Origin: Cladobotryum mycophilum
Taxonomy: Eukaryota; Ascomycota; Sordariomycetes; Hypocreales; Hypocreaceae
DNA length: 64,000 nucleotides
Reading direction: 5' to 3'
NCBI GenBank assembly: GCA_036429605.1
Contig: CM071590.1
Span: 2,852,001-2,916,000 of the forward strand
Positions 11,273 to 22,600 of the stretch are shown piece after piece (positions within the stretch are counted from its first letter, which is position 1; each line of letters begins with the position of its first letter). The notes beneath the pieces were generated by a model, which saw only the letters and a list, made by a program, of their open reading frames with translations, made no database searches and was not told where the DNA came from. The translations under genes were made by a program, and so were the position numbers.

Positions 11273-13555
11273 TTAGTATACACGCTTGAAGGGAGGAACA
11301 GGCTTGCATTCCGCCTCGTCGAGAGTAGTGGAGATGACTTTTCGATATGACAGGTCAACCCCGCCGTGAGGCTGCTTCTGATAAGAGAGCGTGTGCTTCA
11401 TCCAGTTGGCGTCATCTCGATCGGGGTAGTCCTCGCGGGCGTGAGCACCACGGGACTCCTTTCGGTTGGCGGCGGAAACGGCAGTTTGGATGCTATAAAG
11501 ATTGGTTAGCCAGTCATGTAGAGTTAATGAAGAAAAGACAGACAAAACTTACGCGTTGGTCAACAAGTTTCTCAACTCGAGGGTCTCAACGAGGTCCGAG
11601 TTCCAGATCATGCTGCGGTCCTTGATACCCACATCCTTGAAGGTGCCGTCAATCTCAGTGACACGGCGGACACCCTCGTCCAAGCTCTCCTGTGTTCGGA
11701 AAACACTGACATCGGTCTGCATGGCCTTCTGCATGGCCAAGCGAATCTCAGCAGTGCTCTTGGGGCCATCAGAAGTTCGGACCTTGTCCAAGACCTCAAT
11801 ATGCTCAGCACCAGCGTCAGCAGCAAGAGGCTTCAGCTTCGCGCCAGGGGTAGCGTTGTCACGGATGGTGTGAGAGACGGCACGACCAAAGACGACAAGA
11901 TCCAGTAGAGAGTTGGCACCAAGTCGGTTGGCGCCGTGGACGGAGACGGAGGCAGCCTCGCCGCAAGCGTAGAGACCAGGGACAACCTTGTCGTTGCCCT
12001 GAGAGTCGACAGTGAGGACCTCACCAGTGTACCGAGTAGGGATACCGCCCATGTTGTAGTGGACAGTGGGCAGGACAGGAATAGGCTGCTTTCGGACATC
12101 AACACCGGCGAAGATGCCAGCAGTCTCGGAAATACCAGGAAGACGCTCAGCGAGAATTTCGGCGGGCAGATGGCTGAGTTGCAGGTAAATGTGATCCTTT
12201 TCAGCACCAACACCGCGGCCCTCGCGGATTTCCATGGTCATGGATCGGGAAACGACGTCTCGAGAAGCAAGGTCCTTGGCAGTGGGGGCATATCGCTCCA
12301 TGAACCGCTCACCCTCGGAGTTCAAGAGGTAACCACCCTCACCACGGGCACCCTCGGTGATCAGACAGCCAGCGCCGTAAATACCGGTAGGGTGGAACTG
12401 GACGAACTCAAGATCCTGGAGGGGAAGACCAGCACGAGATACCATGGCATTTCCGTCACCAGTGCAAGTGTGCGCAGAGGTACAGCTGAAGTAGGCACGA
12501 CCATAACCACCAGTGGCCAAGACGGTGTTGTTGGCGAGGAATCGGTGCAGGGTTCCGTCCTCCTGGTTGTAAGCGAGAACACCTCGGCACTCTCCATCCT
12601 GCATGATCAAGTCCAGAGCGAAGTACTCGATGAAGTAGTTGGTGTTGTGTCGGAGAGATTGACCGTAGAGAGTGTGTAGAAGAGCGTGCCCGGTTCGATC
12701 GGCAGCGGCACAGCATCGATAGGCCTGGCCACCCTTTCCATACTGTTGCGACTGACCACCGAAAGCTCGCTGGTAGCTGATTTCAAGTTAGTGCGCCTGG
12801 AGCAAAAAGAAAAGAAAAGAAAAATTGGAAAGATGAGATTTACTCACATCTTGCCGTCTTCAGTTCGGGAGAAGGGGCATCCATAATGTTCGAGCTCGAT
12901 AATGGAGGCGGGGGCCTCACGGGTCATGTAGTGAATGGCGTCCTGGTCACCCAGCCAATCGGAGCCCTTGACGGTATCGTACATGTGCCATCTCCAGTCG
13001 TCCTCGTGCATGTTTCCCAGAGCGGCATTGATACCACCCTGAGCGGCGACAGTGTGACTTCGGGTAGGGAAAAGTTTGGAGATGCAGGCAGTGTTGAAGC
13101 CAGCCTCTGCGAGACCAAAGGCTGCCCTAAGACCTGCTCCTCCGGCTCCAACTACTAGAGCGTCATATTCGTGATCCTATCGAGATGTTAATGCGTGATG
13201 TTGCTGCGGCGCTGTGGTATTAATGAGGCCTACTATGACGTTGTACTTGGTGGTGAGGAATGGCGATGCTTCGCGCGCGCGGAGGGGCTGGTTTGCGATG
13301 ACCCGAGCTACGATGAAGTTAGCAAGCGCCACGGAGACATTGACGCAATGATCAATTCTTTTTCTTTGAGAGACTCACAAACTGGTCGAGTGGACGAAAA
13401 CGACCGGAACTGGCTCCGCGCAATCCTCGAAAACTGGCCGCATGTTGTCAATAACTCTCGCGCACACACACACACAATGAGGGAGGGGGAGGGGGAGATG
13501 AAGTACGAACCGAGGGGGCAGAGGCCAGCTTCCTCAATGCCATGGAAGACGCCAT
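11273..13555 (-). CDS. SDH1: Succinate dehydrogenase flavoprotein subunit, mitochondrial (SDHA)
   Basis: Six exons are inferred: about 13511-13555, 13379-13433, 13234-13307, 12848-13176, 11553-12776 and 11273-11492, giving about 648 residues. A short Arg/Ser-rich presequence precedes DHEYDALVVGAGGAGLRAA, the FAD dinucleotide-binding loop. RSHTVAAQGG contains the histidine that binds FAD covalently. HPTGIYGAGCLITEGARGEGG and GEAASVSVHGANRLGANSLL mark the substrate and FAD domains. The protein ends with the conserved tyrosine-rich KVISTTL..PPFKRVY tail. It oxidises succinate to fumarate in complex II on the matrix side of the inner membrane. The first intron is uncertain: its best in-frame donor is the weak GTTCGT at 13510 and it contains a (GT)n tract. 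All other junctions are canonical and in frame. Confidence 0.94.
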
Positions 13556-14505
13556 TTTGAGGAGGGAGGGGGAGGAGGAGGAGGATGTGTGATGCGTCCA
13601 CAGCAACGTTGGAGGTGGTGGATGGGCTTAAAGCTCGGCCGAAGTGCCGCTCAGTTCGATAAGTCGCAGTGCTTGGAGGTTTGAAAGGCTTGTCACGTTT
13701 TCGTTGCTTCTGATTTCAATGTTCGGGCTGTCTCGGTGTTCCTCGGTTCGTTTGGACCAATCAGCAGCGGCGCATTACTACCTAGGTAGACTTGAAGAAT
13801 CCACAGGTGTAAGAACTTACGTTGAGCAATTCAGGACGAGGGAGAATGTGTATTAAATAGTAGCAAGAATTAATTAATTAATTAATTAACTAGAATTATA
13901 AAATTAACCATCATGGAGTTTCAATTTTTACATCAGTCATGAAACAGCAAAGGTTTTCTTTCCTCATCAAGGCTTCCTGTTAATGCTACCTGTAGAGACG
14001 TACTATAATAAAAGACTGCGCAAAAAAACACCTCAAAGTTCACAAACACTGGACTGCAAAAACTCAATACATTCAGTCAAAGCTACTACTACTTCTAGGT
14101 ACCTACTCAGTAACCCCCACATCTTCTCTAAGATGTGTATATAAAAATACAATCAAAGTAAAATACCCATTCTATCAACCCAAGAGAGTACTTGAGGTTG
14201 CTGTGAGATGCATTATTACAGATAAGTTTTGACCCAATCTATCCGAGGTCTTACCATAGCGAGGTATACTTCAATGTATTGAATCTCATGTTAACATAGC
14301 GACCCTATCAGGGGGTAAGACATCAACGTGTCTATGAATAGGTAGTGATAGTAGTATATGACTACCTAGTAGGTATTTATTGACAGGCTTAACAAGTCTG
14401 TGATATGCAAGTCAAGCTTTACAAAGCCAAATAGACCACTTTGATGTATTATATATAAAACAACTAAAACTTACACAATGACCATTACCTCGTTATATAT
14501 ACCCT
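13556..14505. other. Intergenic: SDHA promoter side and 3' side of the deaminase-like gene
   Basis: This 950 bp AT-rich stretch holds the presumed SDHA promoter (right of 13555). It contains a palindromic TACCTAGGTA (13779-13788), a TTAA tetranucleotide tract (13870-13890) and TACCTAGTAGGTA (14363-14375). No ORF resembling a protein is seen. Confidence 0.5.
13870..13890. repeat. (TTAA)n tetranucleotide tract
   Basis: About five copies of TTAA/AATT in tandem in the intergenic DNA upstream of SDHA. It is a simple sequence repeat with no other visible feature. Confidence 0.8.
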
Positions 14506-17500
14506 TCATTCTAATACCTTCATGTCGCTCTTAATGCTATCCAACTCAATCAAGAAAATTTCATTCCCAAGCCTAATCCGAACAAACCGACTCTCTTTGC
14601 TCCATGGAATCTCCTGCAGCAGCGCCGCATCCGGACCGACATCGTACACCAGACCTCTCCCTTTTCCCTCGGTAGACTCCGTATCCCGACGTATCTTAAA
14701 GTACAGGGGCCCCGGCTCCGAAGCCGACGTGTATTCGACCATGACGCGGAGCATCTTGGACCTGAAGCCGCACTTGGTTTCGCCTCGGGAGACGTGCTGC
14801 CACGGCACCCTGTCCTTGTCGTTGCTTGGAGGCGGTGCGCGGCGAGAAGCCTGTGGCATTCGTTTTAGCTTCATGTTGCTTGCCACGTTGGGTTTTGCCC
14901 TGTTGAACATCTCATGCAGGGGTTGACTTTTCAGTTTCTTGATGATATTTTGAGGTTGCGTGTCTTTGCCATCGTTGAGATCCTTCACATCCACAATATC
15001 TCTGGTTTCCTCGACCCTCTTGACTTGTATGGCGGCTTTGGGGCTTTTAGCCTGTCCGACTTCGCCAACTCCCCTGGCCTCCTGGGGTTGCTTCAAGTCT
15101 CTGACTTCTCTCGGTTGTCCGGATTCTCTGGGCTTTCTGGCTTCGTTGACTACCCTTTCCGCGATGGCTTGACTAACCTCGCTGAGTTTGCTTGCTCTAT
15201 TCACCTCACTAGCCCCTCTGGGTCTGCTGACTCTGTTCAGTTCTTTGGCTTCTCCAGGCTCTTTGGCTTCCTTGACGTTCTTGACTCCTCTCATGTTTTT
15301 AGGGTCCTCGGCCTCACTGGCCGAGCTAACGGGGCTAACGGAGCTGACTTTGCTGGCTCCTCTGACTTCTTTGACGCCTCTTGGTTCCTGAGGCCCCCTG
15401 ACTTCTTCATCTTCCTTCCTGTCTCTGGGGTCGTTGACTTCTCTAAGCTCTCTGACTCCATTGGCCCCTCTGCCTTCACTAACTCTGCTGAATTTGCTAA
15501 TTTCGCTGACTTCCCTGACGTCTTCAGGGGCTGTGAATTCTCTGGGTTGTCTCGGTGGTTCTCTGGACTCCCTAACCCCGCTGACCTCTCTGGCTCTGCC
15601 GGCTCCGCTAGGTCTGCTGACTTCGCTAACTTCCCTAACGTCTTCGGGAGCTGTGAATTCTCTGGGCTGTCTCGGTGGTTCTCTAGATTCCCTAACCTCG
15701 CTGACTTCTCTGGCTCTGCCGGCCCTGCTAGGTCTGCTAGGTCTGCTGATTTCGCTGATTTCACTGACTTCACTGGCTTCGCTAGCTTCTTTGCCTCCCC
15801 TAGGCTCCTTGATGTCCTTGAGATCCTTGAGGTCCTGAAAGCCTTTGGGAGCTTCAATCAACCTAGGCTGGCTGACTTCGCTGACCTCACTAGCTTCACT
15901 GGCCTTGCTGAATCTACTAGTCTCGCTGGTTCCTCTAGCCCTGTTGAGTTGACCGATATCGCTGGCTTTTATTATTTCCCCAGGTCCCTTGGGTCCCTCG
16001 ATTTGCTTGACGGCTTCGGGGGCTCTGAGCTCTCTGGATTCTCTGGAATCCCTAGACTCTCTGCGCCGTCCGACTTCACTGGCTTCTCCGGCTCTGCTGA
16101 CTTTGCTGGTTCCTCTAGCCCTGCTGAATTGATTGACTTCGCTGGCTTCTTCGAGCATCTTGGGTCTCTTGGGTTCCTCGATTTGCTTGACGTCTTCGAG
16201 GGCTTTGACCTCTCTGGGTGCTCTAGACTCCCTAGACTCTCTACGCCGTCCGACTTCACCGGCTTCTCTGGCTCTGCTAGCCCTGCTTACCTCGCTGACT
16301 TCTTTCACTTCCCCAAGTCCCCTGGGTTCCTCGATTGCCTTGACGTCGTCAGGGGCTTTAATCTCCCTAGATTCCCTAGACTCTCGGCGCTGTCTGGGCT
16401 GTCTGACTTCACTGGCTTCTCTAGCTCTGCTGAACCTGCCAGCCCTGCTGACTTCGCTGGCTCCTCTGCCTTTGCTGAGTTGACTGACTTCGCTGGCTTC
16501 CCTGAGCAACCTGGGTTCATTGACTTCCCCGAGGTCTCTGAGGTCTTCGGGGGGATTGGCCTCTCTGGGTACTCTAGATTCCCTAGACTCTCTGCGCTGT
16601 CTGCGCTGTCTAGTTTCACTAGCTTCTCTCGCTCTGCTGAATCTGCTGACTTCACTGGTTCCTCTTGCTTTGCTGAGTTGGCTGACCGAGGTAGCTTCTC
16701 TGAGCTTGTTGAATTTACTGACTTCACCAGTCCCTCTAGCTCTGCTGAGTTGACTGACTTCGCTGGCTTCCCTGAGCATCCTAGGTTCATGGACTTCCTC
16801 GGTGTGTTTGAGTTCTTCGACATCCTCGACATCCTCGACACCTTCAACTTCCTTGAACAGCATCACATCCTCCGATGATATCCCATCGTGGCTGCCCAAT
16901 CCCCTCGTGTCATCATGCCCACTCCGGAGCAAGCTCAGCGCCGACTTGATCGATGCCGCGGCCGAGAACAGAGTGCTCTCCCACGGAGACTCAAACTGCT
17001 GAACTTCGCCCTGCATAATCTTGCCCGCGCGCTGGCCAATCATCTGCTCCAGCCTGATGTTGAAATCCTGCTGAACGTCGGCCGCGATCGTGGCGGGCAA
17101 GCGCCAGCCCGGGTATATCTTCCCGTGGGTCCGCGTGAGAACATACCTTCCGCGGGAGGACGTGAATGCGTTGCAGAGGTAGCAGGCATCTTTGCTGGAC
17201 GCTATGAAGCGCGGAGGGGTGTGGGCCGGGTGGGCGTCCAGATACGACACCAGCTGTACCTCGGCGTGAATCTTGGACCTGTCCATGATGTTCTGGACAC
17301 TGGCTTCAAAAGTCGCGTTGGCTGTGTGGATATCTCTATCCATCCTGTTGCTCAGCTCTCTGAGGTTGAACTTTGTACTGTTGGACGCGGAAATCGTATC
17401 CAGAGTCTTTGTGAGATGAAAGGGATCGTCGGGCTGTTTGTAGAGAGGCCTCTCAAAGGCAGAAGGCTCCAGTGTGACAATCACCGTCGACGCTCTGCGG

Positions 17501-18390
17501 GCGACCGGACATCCCCTAGCAAGCGTGACGAGTCGAGTCGCCGACGACCTGTACTGGGCCATCTTCCCAACGGCGTTGAACATCAACTTGCACAACCTCT
17601 TGGCCATGGGGTGCGTCGAAAGAATGTCGAGCAGATTCTGAATACTGTAGAGTCTGTAGAAACCGTCTATGATCTCCTCCAGGCCGATGTCACGGGCTGC
17701 ATCCGGGTATGATTCTTGGCCTGTGCGAGTCCAGCCGTCATACCGGTCCATCGACTGGCTCAGCTCGGTTGCAATCTTCTTGTATTCTTTCTTGTTCGGC
17801 ATGCTTTTGACAAAGTCAATGCCCTCCAAGACCTCTGCAAGGAAGGTCTGAATCAACAGCTTGGCTCCGTCATCGTTGATTATCGTCCTGGCTAGAATCC
17901 TGCCCCGACACAGCTTGACGATGGAACCAAACACTTGCTGCTCAACATCATTGCGGTGTGCTATTTATAGGCCGTTAATATATTTTTCCTTTTTCTCAGT
18001 GATCAAGGGCTTTTCCATCCACTTACTAGACGATACCATCCTCAGAACATCGAATATCTCATCGAACCCATCCTTGACCCGCTGTAAATAAGGCGTATCG
18101 CAGGCCGTCCGATCATTGGCCGCGACCACGACGCACATCCCGTGGCTCCTTTCCTGCACGCAGACAGCCGTGATCTTGTCCGGGTCGTCTTCTATGCTAG
18201 ACAGAAACGCCAGCGTGCCGACCAGGTCCTTTTCGATTTCACGCGTCATGACCCGCCCGGAGCCGACGTCATGCTCGGTGCCCCATCGTGTCCTCTCGGG
18301 AATAGCAGGCACGTCACCGAGAAATGTCATAAAGGCGATGTTTTCGGCACATCTGATCTGGAGGCCATCAAGGCCATCATTGTCGGACAT
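14506..18390 (-). CDS. OTT_1508-like deaminase-fold protein with a long Ser/Arg/Glu repeat domain
   Basis: Two exons (18027-18390 and 14506-17960), joined over a 66-nt intron, encode about 1272 residues. The start is the ATG at 18388-18390. The N-terminal 480 residues are globular, with IHAEVQLVSYL near residue 350 (HAE zinc/proton-shuttle motif) and SSKDACYLCNAF near 380 (Cys-x2-Cys), followed by HGKIYPGWRLP. This arrangement is that of the OTT_1508-like deaminase family, common and uncharacterised in filamentous fungi. From about residue 490 to 1110 the protein is imperfect charged repeats (SEVSxxSRAREASEV, RRESRESR, EDVKxIEEP). A unique Pro/Lys-rich linker and a 90-residue C-terminal domain follow. 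Substrate and role are unknown; the family assignment comes from motifs, and a nucleic-acid or nucleotide deaminase activity is only inference. Confidence 0.72.
14990..16860 (-). repeat. Degenerate in-frame repeat array coding for the Ser/Arg/Glu-rich domain
   Basis: About 1.9 kb of low-complexity DNA made of short pyrimidine-rich words (plus strand: variants of GCTGACTTCGCTGGCTTC). The encoded protein repeats with a period near 50-60 residues, at least eight recognisable units, each with an SEVSxxSRAREASEV part, a RESRESR part and an (E/P)DVKxIEEP part. All units stay in frame. One pair of units is nearly identical with a spacing of exactly 120 nt. Confidence 0.85.
15515..15700 (-). repeat. 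Near-perfect tandem duplication, 120-nt (40-residue) period
   Basis: The segment around 15531-15590 recurs at 15651-15710 with few substitutions. Both encode REPPRQPREFTAPEDVREVSE. It is the youngest-looking duplication within the larger degenerate repeat array. Confidence 0.8.
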
Positions 18391-19684
18391 TTTAGATACA
18401 CCCCTGTGGCCGCTGCTGCTGCTCCAGCTCCAGCTTCAGATGGAAGAAGGCGGTACCTCTCTCTCTCTTGATTGCAAAGGGCGCAAGTTGGTTGATTTCT
18501 GTCCACGTCGCCCCCGTTCCCGATCAAGCATTCATTATTATTATTATTATTCGAGGTTTCGCCTCGCTTTTTCTACTGTCAACGCTGGCCTTGTCGTTGC
18601 CAGACATTGTAAGCGCTCGAGAACAATGCCGGCGCTTGGCTGGGCTGGTTGTACCAAGGTGAAACGGGCAGGCCTGGTGGTTGGCTGCGGAGCCCAACGC
18701 ATGTATGGCGCGCTCCCTTTGCCCAGCCTGAAATCCTTGTCGTGCGCCTTCTTATGCAGCAACACCTGTTTTTCGCACCATTCAGAGTTCGTCGTGGCGT
18801 CGTGACGTCGTGATTGAGGAGCAGCATCGAAAAACCATCACACACATTCGGCGCTTCACGTCTGGTCTGATGACGTTTAAAGGACAACATAAGAGTTTGC
18901 ATCAAGAGTGTGGTATTATTTGTTATTCATCCATCTATCAATTCAGCGTCCACGTCTGCTTATGCCACTGGCCTGGTCCACAATCATCGCAGTCGTCCCA
19001 CTCCATTACTTAAAAAAAAACCTATACCATCTCGTGTTACATTCATCACGGGATTCCAGTCCCATTTCCGCTGCCTCAACCCATCTTCAAGCCATGGCCC
19101 AATTTTTTTAATATAACAAGTAACAATTCCATCACAGGCGAGGCTGATATTATCAGGCCAACTCGCGAGGAAAAATCAAAGAAGAAGCGCCTACATAGAG
19201 GCCCGTACATCGCAACACCCCTCAACTCAGTAACAGGCCGGAGAGATCTGCCTCATGAAACCGGCCGACATTAAACTCCTCAACGCTTGCCTTGTACCAT
19301 GCAAATCCGGGTATGTTGTAGTTAAGCCGTGGGTGACTTAAGCCATAATGCCAACCTAAAATACCAAACGCCAGACCATGCAAATAAATGTCAAGCTTTC
19401 AAAATCATTGGAAATAAAGCAAGAGAGACCACCCTTTTGCCTACGCTAGACTGATGAGGTATCTCCAGTTTCATCTCATGGGGTGGGTTCCGTTGGGTTT
19501 TGTAGAACTAGGTCCCCCGCGCTTATCGCGAGCATATAGTGTTCGATACATCGTGCTAAGTCGGCCGCCTGTGACACTCTGGCTGGTGTCATCAACTGGC
19601 CAAAGTGCGGCTAGGAAATCCCTAAAGCAAGAATGTTAACAACAAGGGCATACATAAACAAGGAAATTGTGTGCGCACTGCAAC
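18391..19684. other. Intergenic: promoter of the deaminase-like gene and 3' region of CHD1
   Basis: About 1.3 kb without a recognisable gene. Next to the deaminase-like gene are CT-rich and (ATT)n tracts (18535-18551), then a TGACGTC CRE-like word near 18803-18809. The CHD1 end contains a possible short terminal exon (19611-19621) after an intron-like sequence at 19622-19688. Confidence 0.45.
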
Positions 19685-22600
19685 TTACCAAAAGTTATTC
19701 TTTAGGCCTTCATCCGCAGCAGTGGCAGGAAGCTTCTCATCCAGGAACGTGCCAATAGCGACCAGTTCAGCCCCAAAGATGGTAGCACGTTCTTTGCTTG
19801 ACTTGACATTGTCTCTGGTGGTTGACAAAATCCTCTCAAAGTTCTCCCTCACAGGCTTCAGCAAGAACCAGATCATGGCGTCGTTATCCTTGTCTCGCTG
19901 ATCTTTATCATCACCAATGCGTCGAAGTTCATCTAGTCTCCGAAGAGCTTTAGCTCTCCGCTCATCCTGCGGTCGGCCGCTTTGGTCGCGTTCCCGTTCC
20001 CGCTCTCGTTCTCGTTCACGATCACGCTGCCTATGATGATCATCCCGACGGTCATCCCTACGGTCATCCCGACGGTCATCTCGACGATCGTCTCGGCGAT
20101 CGTCTCGGCGATGATGGTCATCTCGTTGACGGGGTCTGTCATGACGGCGGTCATCATCATCACGGTGTCGGCGCTTATCAGATCTATCTCTATGGTCATC
20201 ACCATGTTTGCTAGATCGACGATTGTCATCATCTCGTCGATGCTTAGGGCTGCGGCCATCGTCGTGAGAGGCATGTTTACGCTTGAAGTCCGGTCTGGGA
20301 GTGCCACGCTCGTCTCCGTGGTTGCGAGACCGAGGGTGATCGGCGTGAGCGTAGTCCCTATCCCGTTCCCGCTGTCTCTTTAAGTTCTGCGGCGCCGGGG
20401 AAGCATTGCTGCTACGGTGGCCATTAGCCAGCTGATGCTTCTTGTTATTGCGATGATGGTTCTCCACAGCTTTTTGTGCTGTTCGATCGGGCGAGTGTTT
20501 GGACTGCAACACGGACAAAAGATACTCTGCTCGGCGAACTAGATGAACTGCACCAGGCGCCTTGAGCTTGTCGTTGGCTTTAGTTCTTTCCTCCTTTTTG
20601 CCCACTCGATGTTCTTCCAGGAAGAGCTTGTCTAGCATGTCCAAATCAGTGTCATCACGAATCTGGACCCAGGCACCGAAGCCATGCTTATCAATACCAA
20701 CAAGAAGCATGGCATCTTCCTTGGCACCCCAAGCGCAGCTGTAGTTGGCCGCTTTTGTGGCGTCTGGAACACGGAAAGCCCTCCAATCTGTGTGGCCTCG
20801 AATGACTTTGCGAAGCAGCTGCAATTGTTTCGGTCGTTCAATGGCTGTTTCAGCGTTGATTTTTTCAGTTCACCAAAGTCAATCAGAACCGCCTTCTTGT
20901 CCTTTTTTGTCAGCGTCTTGCCCATTTTCTTCTCTTCCTCGGCCAGCTTGTTGGTATTTTCATCCACAGCTTGCTGTGCTGCTTTGATAAAGTCATCAAG
21001 AACAGATTTGACAAAGTCCGTGTCTCTCTCCCCAAGCTTAGCGTCCTTGATGATATCATCGCTGCGGTCATCCATGGAACCATACCGAAAGTAGGCCTTG
21101 ATGAGGTTGCGCTGCTCCTTGTCGTTTAACGGGCGCTTGGGATCCGCCAACAAGGCCCGCTGCTCTTCTTCTTCCTGTAGCTGCTCTCTCTGTCGCTTCT
21201 TAAGTCGATCAGCACGATCAGTTTCCTTGTTGCGACTTTTGATGGTAGCTCGTCGTGGCGCACTCTCAGCAGCGATTTTAGCAAGATAGTCATCGTGCTG
21301 TTTCTTCTCTTCTTCAGCTTTGATCTCCGCTAGTTTCTCAGCCGGGATGATTTGATCCCAATCAAGATTGATGTCATCCACTTTGACATCAGTAATCTGC
21401 ATAAAACTGTCCCAGTCGATACCACCGCTGCTGAGGTTGATCTTGTCGTCAACCTTGGTCTTTGTAATTTCGGCATTTTCCAGGATAGAGTCAATATCAA
21501 GCTGTTCAAGACGCTCTTGATTGCCGCTTTGCTCAAACATCTTGGACGACCTCATCTTCAAGACCATTTGAATATCTTCTGATGTGGCAGGGCCATCTAT
21601 CTTCAGACCCTTCTTGTCGAGCTCCTCCTTGAACTTTGCCTTGCCATCATCTGTGACGCCAGCCTGAATGGTGAGATACTCGAGCAGAAGTTTGTTTCGA
21701 GCACGTTCCAAAACTTCTTCCTCAACAGTCTCTTTCGAAACTAGTCGATAGATGTTGACAGGCCTTTTCTGTCCAATACGGTGAGCTCTTGCCATTGCTT
21801 GCAAATCCGCCTGAGGATTCCAGTCAGAGTCAAAGATGATGACAGTATCCGCAGTCATCAAATTAATGCCAAGACCACCCGCGCGGGTGGACAGCAAGAA
21901 GCAAAAATCATCACTGTCTTCTGCATTGAAATGATTGATGGCCATTCGGCGTGGGCCAGCGGCAATGGTGCCGTCGAGGCGCTGAAACTTGTAGCCTCTG
22001 AGAGACAGATAGTCACCAAGAATATCAAGCATTTTTACCATCTGACTGAAGATCAGGACTCTGTGATCATCCTTCCTCAATTTTGAAAGAAGCTGGTCAA
22101 GTAGCATCATCTTGCCACTGCTTGCAATGAGTCCTTTGATTTGATCTTCACGCCGAACACTACCAGCTAATACCCGCTCCTCAGCCCCAGGAAACATGTA
22201 GGGGTGATTGCTGACTTTCTTCAGTTCCATCATGATGTTGAGAAGAGAATTCTTGTGGCCACTCGTTGCATCACAAAGGGCTGAATAATTTCGCGTCAAA
22301 ATGTTCTTGTAATAATCCAACTGAACATCTGAAAGCTCGACACGAATAATCTTTTCGGTCTTGGGAGGCAAATCAGATTCAACTGTTTCTTTTGTTCTTC
22401 GCAAGATGTATGGCGCAATAGCCCTATGAAGCTCCTGTAGTTTCTCTTGAGCATCAACAGCGGATAAAGAATCTAGATCCTCATCAATAGACACTTTGCC
22501 GGGGTTGAGGAAGTCGAGCAGCGCAGACAGCTCCGCCAGATTGTTCTGAATAGGTGTGCCAGTAATCAGGACCTTGCATGGAACACCAAAACCGACGAGG

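Noticed and set aside
14914..16878. 654-codon plus-strand ORF as a gene
   Set aside because: It lies entirely opposite the repeat array of the deaminase-like gene, has a low-complexity translation and no recognisable domain; reported as a finding, not a CDS.
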